DNA of 9,237 bases, taken from JAEXNA01 sp050486105 (GTDB taxonomy: Bacteria; Vulcanimicrobiota; Xenobia; Xenobiales; JADMJV01). Location: the NCBI GenBank assembly GCA_050486105.1, contig JBJHCR010000265.1, forward strand, positions 1-9,237, written 5' to 3'. Below are positions 1 through 5,691 of the stretch, piece by piece. Under the pieces are notes generated by a model. It saw only the letters and a program-made list of their open reading frames with translations. It did no database searches and was not told the DNA's origin. The position numbers and the translations under genes were made by a program. Each line of letters opens with the position of its first letter. The stretch's first letter is position 1.

Positions 1-3
1 CTT

Positions 4-84
4 ATTTTCCCTCTCCGAAAGCGCATTTTTGCTTAAGTACTCTCGGGTACTAGGCTCAAAAAACCACTTTCGGAGAGAAAAAAT
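4..84. repeat. Long nested inverted repeat (possible structured RNA or MITE-like element)
   Basis: Perfect 11-bp arms CTCTCCGAAAG (11-21) and CTTTCGGAGAG (67-77) are separated by 45 bp. After two mismatches the pairing resumes for five more base pairs (4-8 with 80-84). Inside the loop is a second stem: 31-40 pairs with 47-55, nine pairs including one G-U and one bulged A, closing a six-base loop TCTCGG. An A-run, not a T-run, follows the right arm on the plus strand, and the minus strand has no T-run after the structure either, so it does not look like an intrinsic terminator. It could be a folded RNA element, a protein-binding palindrome or a small repeat with terminal inverted repeats. No target-site duplication is visible at its edges. 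Confidence 0.65.
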
Positions 85-217
85 CTGCTTCGCGCAGCTT
101 GAAACGCTGAATGTCAACAGACCCTAGTTCAGCTCGACCTGAACCTTCTGACTCTGGTCGGCAAAGGATCCGCTAGGTCAAGCGTGAAACTCGCCCATAG
201 TCTTTCAAAGATTTCCA

Positions 218-240
218 GTCATTCACCTAGGATGGATGAC
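218..240. repeat. Inverted repeat, possible operator or hairpin
   Basis: Arms GTCATTCA (218-225) and TGGATGAC (233-240) pair over eight positions with one G-T pair, around the 7-base spacer CCTAGGA. It lies about 190 bp upstream of the gene at 426, a position fitting either a regulator-binding dyad or a leader stem. No specific regulator family is recognised. Confidence 0.3.
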
Positions 241-371
241 CTGCAGAGCGAATACTCTTTCGTTGCGGGCAGATACGAAAAATCTTTCCTTCTCGCTTTC
301 TCCTATATAAGTGAAGAAAAGATCTGACGACAATGTATCTCGGATTGAACTCAGACCCTCGAAGCTGGGCA

Positions 372-396
372 GGTTCGGCCTGCAGCCGGTCGAACC
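372..396 (+). promoter_or_regulatory. Leader hairpin just upstream of the TPR-ankyrin gene
   Basis: GGTTCGGCC (372-380) pairs with GGTCGAACC (388-396) over nine positions, eight Watson-Crick plus one G-U, closing a 7-base loop. The hairpin ends 12 bases before the G-run that probably serves as ribosome binding site, and 29 bases before the GTG start. It has no following T-run, so it is not a terminator. A role in translation or mRNA stability is inference from position only. Confidence 0.45.
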
Positions 397-407
397 GTAA
401 ACCCTGT

Positions 408-414
408 GGGGGGG
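408..414 (+). promoter_or_regulatory. G-run ribosome binding site for the GTG start
   Basis: Seven consecutive G (408-414) lie 11 bases before GTG 426. This is the only purine-rich Shine-Dalgarno-like sequence ahead of the gene. An in-frame TAG at 423-425 directly precedes GTG 426, so no start further upstream is possible. It is a poor match to AGGAGG, so translation may be weak; GTG 429 is an equally possible start. Confidence 0.4.
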
Positions 415-425
415 CTTAGAAATAG

Positions 426-2390
426 GTGGTGGGAACTATCCCAGAAGCACATTCAGAATACACTTCACCCGGTCGAGGCTGGCAGCTTTCGGTCGCTCTC
501 TTGGTGACGCTGGGGTGGCTTCCCGTTACTTGCTTCTTGGTGGCAATCTTCTACAGCTTCCCACTCGCCTTGGCTTTCCCGTTCTTGTCGGCTTTGCTTA
601 TGAAACTGTCGCACATGGTCGTGGTGAAGGCTTTCCCCCGAAAGGAAGACCCTCACTTTGAAGCCATTCAAATGGGAATCATTGTCGGCGGTCTGATATC
701 CGTGGCCCTTGCCTATTTCGGAACCGGAGTGGTCTCTTGGAAGGTCCTGGCTTACAGCGGACTAGGAATCTCGGGGCTAGCGCTCTTGATCATCGCTCTC
801 GACGTCTTGCGCTTTCGGCAGCGCCAAAACGCTGCATCGAAGGTTCAGCAGAATATCGAAGAAGCGAAAAATCTCATTTTGGCGGGGGAATACACCTCGG
901 CCAACGAGATGCTTCAGGAGGCTCTTCTCGCTTCGGAGGTGGCCTACGGTTCGAATCACCCGCAGGTGGCCACCATCGTTACCATTCTAGGCGAGCTCAT
1001 GAGAGTCATGGAAAGGACGACGGCGGCTCTGGCTATGTACCGCAGAGCCTGCAAAGTACACGCCAATCTGAGACGAGCCAGTCCCGATTTCGTCCATGCT
1101 CTGCTTCGCTACGCGGAGTATCAAAGAGAGCATCAACTCTTCGAAGAAGCTCGGGTTTCAGCCGAGAGAGCTATCGCTGAGAGCCGCAGATTAAATAACG
1201 AGGAACTCACCGGACATTGCACCTTGACCCTGGCCCGCATTCAATCTGCCTTGGGCAATTTGCCTGCGGCCAATGATTCGGCACGGGCAGCCGCCAAGCT
1301 ACTAGACGAGGTCTTAGGGTCAAGTCACCCCAAAACTCTGCAAGCCAGAAGCCTAATGGCAAATTTCTCCATCAATCTCGGACGCATCGCAGAAGCCGAA
1401 CGCATCCTCCTGGAAGTCGTTAGGGAAAAAGATCTCCAAGGTGCCAACGACGACGAAGACTATCTCTATCTTCTGCTCGACCTCCAAAAGGTCCAGAGTC
1501 GGGACACCAAATCGGAAGCCCGGACAACTCTGCTCAAGGCCATCGAACTTTACCGTTCCGAGGTCGGTCCGAACTTCAAACGAGCTGCAGAAATCAATGC
1601 GCTGGGGCCTAAAGTTCTTGCCCCGCCCCAACATCCCAAGCTGGAAGCCCTGTACCAGGCCCTCTTTGAAAAAGATGCTTCGGGCACTCGAAGGGTTCTC
1701 GATGAGGATCCCAGCTTGGCCAAATGTGTTGATCTCACCGGATGGACGCCCTTGCAATGGGCTGCCTTCTTCGACCAGGGAGAGATTATCGCTATGCTTC
1801 TGGCCCGCGGGGCCGATGTGGAGTACGCGCGCGGCTCCGGCCTGCCCACTTTATATGTCGCTGCGCGGTGGGCTCGTCGAGCGGCTCTGACCACCTTGTT
1901 TCGAGATGACCTCGATGTCGAGATCGAAGCCTCCGACGGCTCTCGTCCCCTGCATGGTGCTGCCAAGAGTGGAGACAACTACGTTTTTGACTTGATTTGG
2001 GGCAGGAAGGCCGATGTCACCGCGAACAATCACCGCGGTTGGACCCCTATGCACGAGGCCGCCTTCATCGGAGACCGCAAGCTCTTATTGGAGCTGATTT
2101 CCGAAGGGTTCGACGTGGACTTTCAAGGTGGGTCTCTGCAAGAGACTCCTTTGCACGCAGCCATCCTAGGCGGACACCATACTACAGCCGAAGCCCTCCT
2201 GCTTAACCTAGCCAACATCAGGATTAAAGATGCCAAGGGAGTAACTCCCCTACAGCTCGCCCAAAACCTCAATCGAAAGGAAATCCTAAGACTTTTCCAA
2301 AGCCAAGTCAGTTCACAAGTCGAGGGGCAAAGCATTCAGAATTCCGGATCTGCATCCAGCGCCTTGAGCAAAGAAAAGGTTCCCAATTAG
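426..2390 (+). CDS. Membrane protein with TPR and ankyrin repeats
   Basis: A 654-residue protein of unknown specific function, most likely a membrane-anchored protein-protein interaction scaffold. The N-terminus (about residues 21-66 and 83-127) is strongly hydrophobic and should form about four membrane helices. Residues 138-375 form TPR repeats; phrases such as GSNHPQVATIVTILGEL and SSHPKTLQA resemble the roughly 42-residue kinesin-light-chain type. Residues about 404-625 form five to six ankyrin repeats, recognisable by GWTPLQWAA, GWTPMHEAA and ETPLHAAI each followed by a LL..GAD-like turn. The last 30 residues are polar and Ser-rich. The basic stretch after the last membrane helix (RFRQRQ) suggests that the repeats face the cytoplasm. 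Start: GTG 426 (or 429), directly after an in-frame stop; later starts would remove the first helix. The next gene begins at the base after its stop codon, so the two are probably cotranscribed. Domain content is clear; the role is unknown. Confidence 0.9.
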   Translation: MVGTIPEAHSEYTSPGRGWQLSVALLVTLGWLPVTCFLVAIFYSFPLALAFPFLSALLMKLSHMVVVKAFPRKEDPHFEAIQMGIIVGGLISVALAYFGTGVVSWKVLAYSGLGISGLALLIIALDVLRFRQRQNAASKVQQNIEEAKNLILAGEYTSANEMLQEALLASEVAYGSNHPQVATIVTILGELMRVMERTTAALAMYRRACKVHANLRRASPDFVHALLRYAEYQREHQLFEEARVSAERAIAESRRLNNEELTGHCTLTLARIQSALGNLPAANDSARAAAKLLDEVLGSSHPKTLQARSLMANFSINLGRIAEAERILLEVVREKDLQGANDDEDYLYLLLDLQKVQSRDTKSEARTTLLKAIELYRSEVGPNFKRAAEINALGPKVLAPPQHPKLEALYQALFEKDASGTRRVLDEDPSLAKCVDLTGWTPLQWAAFFDQGEIIAMLLARGADVEYARGSGLPTLYVAARWARRAALTTLFRDDLDVEIEASDGSRPLHGAAKSGDNYVFDLIWGRKADVTANNHRGWTPMHEAAFIGDRKLLLELISEGFDVDFQGGSLQETPLHAAILGGHHTTAEALLLNLANIRIKDAKGVTPLQLAQNLNRKEILRLFQSQVSSQVEGQSIQNSGSASSALSKEKVPN

Positions 2391-2897
2391 ATGAGCTTTT
2401 CCGAGATTAGTCTTCGGGTGGCAAGCCTGAACACCCAACTCCGGTTTCGCCGCCACCAATCAGCTCTGATCGAGGCCTATAAACTCAGAAGCTATATTCA
2501 ATTGCGCGGCGGAACATCCGAGGAGGCGATCCGAGCTCTCCACCGGGCCGAACGGGTCATCGAAACCTTCGAGGGCAAATTCTCTTCGACCATACAGCAA
2601 TTGGTCAAGATTGTAGTGCAGACCATCCAAGCCTCGCTCAACCCCCACGACGAGACGAACGAAGCCACTTTTCTAGACCAACTCAACAAAGAGGAAAGCG
2701 CCGCTATAGATCTCAAGATCAAGGCCCAAGCGGCTATACCGGACTTTTCCGAAGAAGAGAGCGAGCCCACCCCCGATTCAAGCTTGGCCGAACCCGAGCA
2801 GCCCAAGAGTCCCCCCACTCAGAGCCCTCAATTCGCTCACCCGTCCGTCGACGAGGAAGATGACTGGTCGGACTCTTGGAAAGCACCGACGGACTAG
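2391..2897 (+). CDS. Small helical protein with acidic Pro/Ser-rich tail, function unknown
   Basis: A 168-residue protein not recognised as a known family. The ATG directly follows the stop codon of the TPR-ankyrin gene, with GAAAAGG (2373-2379) 11 bases upstream, so translational coupling is likely and a partnership with that protein is plausible. Residues about 1-90 are helical and amphipathic; about 20-55 (ALIEAYKLRSYIQLRGG then EEAIRALHRAERVIE) read like one degenerate TPR hairpin. Residues 110-168 are acidic and rich in Pro, Ser and Gln, probably disordered, ending in a Trp-containing acidic patch (EEDDWSDSW). There is no signal peptide or membrane segment, so it should be cytoplasmic. 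The acidic Trp-bearing tail could be a docking peptide, which is inference. The reading frame is well supported by position; the function is not known. Confidence 0.75.
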   Translation: MSFSEISLRVASLNTQLRFRRHQSALIEAYKLRSYIQLRGGTSEEAIRALHRAERVIETFEGKFSSTIQQLVKIVVQTIQASLNPHDETNEATFLDQLNKEESAAIDLKIKAQAAIPDFSEEESEPTPDSSLAEPEQPKSPPTQSPQFAHPSVDEEDDWSDSWKAPTD

Positions 2898-2937
2898 CGC
2901 ACTAGGTCAAATCGCCCTCCCGCACCTTGACAGTCTG

Positions 2938-2946
2938 TGGTACAGT
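2938..2946 (+). promoter_or_regulatory. Candidate extended -10 promoter of the helicase gene
   Basis: TGGTACAGT matches the extended -10 form TGn plus TAnnnT. It ends 10 bases before the ATG at 2957, so transcription from it would begin within a few bases of the start codon, giving a leaderless or nearly leaderless mRNA. No Shine-Dalgarno sequence lies before that ATG (TACAGTGGGCCCCATT), which fits. A TTGACA at 2927-2932 lies only 8 bp upstream of the -10, too close to act as its -35. Confidence 0.4.
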
Positions 2947-2956
2947 GGGCCCCATT

Positions 2957-4228
2957 ATGTCAACATTCTCAGAGTTCGACCTGCTGCCTCAGAGCGTTCG
3001 AGCCTTAACCAAACAAGGTATTGTCCATCCCACCCCTATTCAGCTGAAAGCTATCCCACTCTTGCTTGACTCCCGCGATGTGATCGGTCAAGCCCGCACC
3101 GGCTCTGGAAAAACTCTCGCGTTTGCCCTTCCCATGCTGGAATTCATCGAGCCGAAGAATTCTTGGGTTCAAGGGCTGGTCTTGACTCCCACTCGGGAAC
3201 TCGCTAATCAGATCGTGGAGGTCCTAACCCCATTGTGTCAGGCCGACGGAATCGAGATTGTCTGTCTTTACGGTGGACGCTCCATGGTGCCACAGGTTGC
3301 ATCCTTGAAAAGAGGAGCTCAGATTGTGGTAGCGACTCCGGGACGACTGGTCGATCTTCTCAATCGGGGCTCCCTCAAGCTGGATCGGGTTCTCTATGCC
3401 GTGGTTGACGAAGCCGACGAAATGCTAGACCAAGGCTTTGCCAAAGACGTGGAAAAGATTTTGAGCCGCTTGACCAACGACCACGTGACCGCACTGTTCT
3501 CGGCAACCATGCCGGATTGGGTCCACCAAGCCAGCAAGAAGTACCTCTATAAGCCTACCGTAGTGAAGGTCGAGCCCGAGTTGAAGGATGAGCCGAAGAT
3601 CGAGCATATCGTTCTTGAGGTGACCACGAAGACCAGAATGGATGCCTTGTGCGACTTGCTCAATCGCACCGACGAAGGTTCGGCAATCGTTTTTGGTCGG
3701 ACCAAACACGGGGTCCGAAAGCTGGCAAAAAAACTTGAGACTCTGGGTTATTCCGTCGGTTGCCTCCAAGGAAATATGAGCCAGAACGCCAGAGATCGAA
3801 CGGTACAGAGCTTTCGCGATCAAGGGATCGCCATCCTGGTGGCCACCAACGTGGCAGCCAGAGGCTTAGATGTGGACCACGTCGAGCTGGTGGTCAACTA
3901 TGAACTCCCCGAAAGTCCCGAACTGTTGACCCATCGAGTCGGGCGCACCGGACGTATGGGACGAGAAGGGTTTGCCTATACTTTGATCGCTGAAGACGAT
4001 CAGGTGAAGTGGAAACGTCTCAAGAGAGAGCTGACAAAACCTCTCAAGACGGTGACTTGGCAGAGTGGTTCAGGGAGGCAAAACAAAGCAACCAGTTCAA
4101 CTTCGAACCGCCTTGGCAAGGCTCCCGCAACCCGACCTCCGAGCAGAGTTCACCAGCCCGCGAGCTCTCAGCGACCCGGGAAGGTGGGAACTAGAGGCTC
4201 GGGTGCCCGAGGACGAGCCTGGGGGTAA
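2957..4228 (+). CDS. DEAD-box ATP-dependent RNA helicase
   Basis: A 423-residue cytoplasmic RNA helicase of the RhlE/CshA/DeaD type, which uses ATP to unwind short RNA duplexes or remodel RNA-protein complexes in ribosome assembly and mRNA decay. All motifs are present: Q motif (F4/F7 and HPTPIQ 24-29), motif I ARTGSGKT (46-53), Ia PTRELA (78-83), Ib TPGR (127-130), II DEAD (151-154), III SAT (182-184), IV IVFGRT (244-249), V ARGLD (301-305) and VI HRVGRTGR (326-333). The tail after about 365 is basic and rich in Ser, Arg, Gly and Pro, typical of a disordered RNA-binding extension. ATG 2957 is preferred over TTG 2927 because the Q motif follows at the usual distance and the upstream codons overlap promoter-like sequence. 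The gene lies 59 bp after the previous one and overlaps the convergent gene by 61 bp. Which paralogue it is cannot be decided, so no symbol is given. Confidence 0.96.
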   Translation: MSTFSEFDLLPQSVRALTKQGIVHPTPIQLKAIPLLLDSRDVIGQARTGSGKTLAFALPMLEFIEPKNSWVQGLVLTPTRELANQIVEVLTPLCQADGIEIVCLYGGRSMVPQVASLKRGAQIVVATPGRLVDLLNRGSLKLDRVLYAVVDEADEMLDQGFAKDVEKILSRLTNDHVTALFSATMPDWVHQASKKYLYKPTVVKVEPELKDEPKIEHIVLEVTTKTRMDALCDLLNRTDEGSAIVFGRTKHGVRKLAKKLETLGYSVGCLQGNMSQNARDRTVQSFRDQGIAILVATNVAARGLDVDHVELVVNYELPESPELLTHRVGRTGRMGREGFAYTLIAEDDQVKWKRLKRELTKPLKTVTWQSGSGRQNKATSSTSNRLGKAPATRPPSRVHQPASSQRPGKVGTRGSGARGRAWG

Positions 4229-5655
4229 GGTTGAGCAGGTAAAGTCGGGCCCCCTTGAGGGCGGCCTCCGGTGTACCCACCGGGTTGGCCCGATGGAAAG
4301 CGCGGTACAGGCTGCTGTACTTGAGGATTCGGTGGCCGATTGGGAACGGGACGTTCATAGCGCTGAGGCGCGTGAGCCGGGGCTGAGTACCCGCCCGAAA
4401 AAGGTAAAGTTCCCTGGGCTCCTTCTTGAGATTCAGGCACTACCGGAGGTCGATACTTAGGATAAGGGTCGTTGACCTTGAAGCTTGGCGGTGGACTTGA
4501 CCTTCGAACCGCTTGCGGGGAGTTGGCAGTCGGCGGTCTACTCGTGGCAACCTGAGGCGCTGGTGGCCTCGGCCTTGAGACACGAGGACTCGGTCCTGAA
4601 GAAGAACCCTTGTTGGCAGCGAGCTTGGCTCGCCGAAATTCAGCCAATAGGGTCTTAGTGTTGGGGTTGTTCTTATCGACCTTCTCGGCCTCGAGAATAT
4701 AGGGCTCGGCGACAGCCACATATCCCTGGGACAGCAACACCCGACCGATNNNNNNNNNNCCCGCTATCTGGGCCTCGGCGGCTTTCCCCGTATAGAAATC
4801 CAGCAAGGAAGCCTTGGCCAAGAGCTCGGCCGACTCGAGATCGCCATTCCGCGTGGCTTGCAAACTCTGCTCAAGCTTCGCCAGGGCCAAGAGCCTGAAG
4901 CTCCTTTCCAAGCTGCTCTGCAGTTCTTCAGAGTCGCCAAGCTCGCGGGCCTCTCGATAGCACTCTATGGCCGTTTGATGGTCGCTCAATGCGGTAGCAC
5001 AGCGAGCCAACGCCAAGTAGACCTCCCGCTGCTTGGACCAATTAGGTGGCAACTTGAAATAGGCCAGGGCCCGCTGGTATTCGTTGGTGGCCCGCTCGAA
5101 GTTCCGGTTCTCGAACTCTTCGACAGCCTGAGCCACATGCAACTCTCCTTTATCGGTACGATAGCGCTGAAGGCCAATGTAGCCCCCAACCAAGACCCCG
5201 ACCACCAGCATCAAACTCGCTGCCGCCGGCAGTACCGTTCTGGCGAGCCTGAGCCAAAGTGGAAGCGGTACAAATTGAACGCTACGGAAAGCCTCTCTAA
5301 ATTTCTGTTGTTCGATCCGTGCCGAGGGCTCCTCGCCGGCAATTGGTTCAAAATAAGTCGCTAGAGACTCCCCCTGAAATCCAGACACTTTGGGTTTCCC
5401 TTGACCGTTAGCCTCCTTCCCGATCAAATTCGGGCAGTCCAAGGTCGAGGCGTTCGGCCCAACCCTGGGTAGAGCGTCGTCTCCCGGGACGTGTTGCTCG
5501 GAAAATATCGAGTTGCTCGGAGCCTTGAGCCCCCCCATGGATAGTGACCCCAGAGCTTCATCCGCCTGCGGTAGCGGCCCAAAGCAAATCGAGCATATCA
5601 ACTCTTTGCCGCACCTATCCGAGGTGCTTGATGAACAATCTCTACAGATTGACAA
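4168..5655 (-). CDS. Zinc-ribbon, single-TM, TPR protein with Pro-rich tail
   Basis: A 495-residue protein of unknown function, numbered here from TTG 5655. The N-terminus has a zinc-ribbon pattern: CRDC (4-7) and CSIC (21-24), plus C15. A polar linker follows, then one membrane helix (about 140-162, core SLMLVVGVLVGGYIG), TPR-like helices (about 172-346, for example FERATNEYQRAL, HQTAIECYREA and GYVAVAEPYILEAEKV), and a 145-residue tail rich in Pro, Gln, Arg and Gly. The order resembles bacterial zinc-ribbon membrane proteins with a cytosolic ribbon and an extracytoplasmic domain, so TPR and tail may lie outside the membrane; this is inference. TTG 5655 is chosen because GGAGGGG lies 8 bases upstream. 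ATG 5712 would add 19 residues but overlap the divergent gene. A 10-N gap removes about four residues, yet frame and TPR spacing continue across it. The 3' end overlaps the helicase gene. Confidence 0.85.
   Translation of the reverse strand: MSICRDCSSSTSDRCGKELICSICFGPLPQADEALGSLSMGGLKAPSNSIFSEQHVPGDDALPRVGPNASTLDCPNLIGKEANGQGKPKVSGFQGESLATYFEPIAGEEPSARIEQQKFREAFRSVQFVPLPLWLRLARTVLPAAASLMLVVGVLVGGYIGLQRYRTDKGELHVAQAVEEFENRNFERATNEYQRALAYFKLPPNWSKQREVYLALARCATALSDHQTAIECYREARELGDSEELQSSLERSFRLLALAKLEQSLQATRNGDLESAELLAKASLLDFYTGKAAEAQIAXXXXIGRVLLSQGYVAVAEPYILEAEKVDKNNPNTKTLLAEFRRAKLAANKGSSSGPSPRVSRPRPPAPQVATSRPPTANSPQAVRRSSPPPSFKVNDPYPKYRPPVVPESQEGAQGTLPFSGGYSAPAHAPQRYERPVPNRPPNPQVQQPVPRFPSGQPGGYTGGRPQGGPTLPAQPYPQARPRAPEPLVPTFPGR
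4750..4759. other. Assembly gap of 10 N inside the zinc-ribbon TPR gene
   Basis: Ten unknown bases interrupt the minus-strand gene in its TPR region. The reading frame is the same on both sides, and the TPR consensus positions line up (G8, A20 and A27 equivalents at residues 304, 316 and 323, counted from TTG 5655). The missing length is therefore probably 10 bases, or 10 plus a multiple of three, and not a frameshift. Confidence 0.97.
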
Positions 5656-5663
5656 GATGCCGA

Positions 5664-5670
5664 CCCCTCC
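5664..5670 (-). promoter_or_regulatory. Ribosome binding site deciding the TTG start of the minus-strand gene
   Basis: On the minus strand this reads GGAGGGG, a strong Shine-Dalgarno sequence 8 bases before TTG 5655. It lies inside the longer frame from ATG 5712, and no comparable site precedes that ATG, so the site favours the TTG start. Confidence 0.6.
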
Positions 5671-5675
5671 TGGTC

Positions 5676-5684
5676 GAAGGGGGG
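5676..5684 (+). promoter_or_regulatory. Ribosome binding site of the Hsp90-like/TPR gene
   Basis: GAAGGGGGG lies 7 bases before ATG 5692. It faces the minus-strand site GGAGGGG across only five bases, so both translation initiation sites of the divergent pair are packed into 36 bp. Confidence 0.6.
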
Positions 5685-5691
5685 CTTCAGA

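Larger units (their letters stand above)
1..425. other. Non-coding upstream region with several inverted repeats
   Basis: No open reading frame with a credible start and ribosome binding site was found in these 425 bases. The stretch contains a long nested inverted repeat (4-84), a hairpin at 118-150 (arms GTTCAG/CTGAAC at 127-132/139-144, flanked by CAGA/TCTG), a dyad at 218-240, a TTTCGT-N11-ACGAAA dyad at 258-280 and a hairpin at 372-396. The AT-rich TATATA at 304-309 could be a -10 box, but no convincing -35 lies 16-18 bp upstream. The 6-bp dyads are near what chance gives in 400 bp; the 4-84 and 372-396 structures are stronger. The region probably carries the promoter and 5' leader of the gene at 426, and could hide a small RNA. 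Confidence 0.6.

Noticed and set aside
4..84. Intrinsic terminator for an upstream gene
   Set aside because: The right arm is followed by A-run rather than T-run on the plus strand, and the opposite strand also lacks a T-run; the spacer is also too long.
372..396. tRNA T-arm because of GGTTCG/CGAACC
   Set aside because: Stem and loop lengths do not fit a T-arm, and no acceptor, D or anticodon arms are found upstream.
1353..1978. Long minus-strand and shifted plus-strand frames inside the TPR-ankyrin gene
   Set aside because: Shadows of a gene whose TPR and ankyrin repeats run without a break in one frame.
2927..2946. TTGACA and TACAGT as a classical -35/-10 pair
   Set aside because: Spacing is only 8 bp instead of about 17; only the extended -10 reading is kept.
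2927..2956. Upstream TTG start for the helicase adding 10 residues
   Set aside because: The extension overlaps a likely -10 promoter box, and the Q motif follows at the normal distance from ATG 2957.
4750..4759. Frameshift or pseudogene at the N gap
   Set aside because: Frame and TPR spacing are kept on both sides of the gap.
5649..5654. TTGACA as a -35 box for the gene at 5692
   Set aside because: No -10-like sequence at 16-18 bp; it overlaps the minus-strand start codon region and is probably chance.
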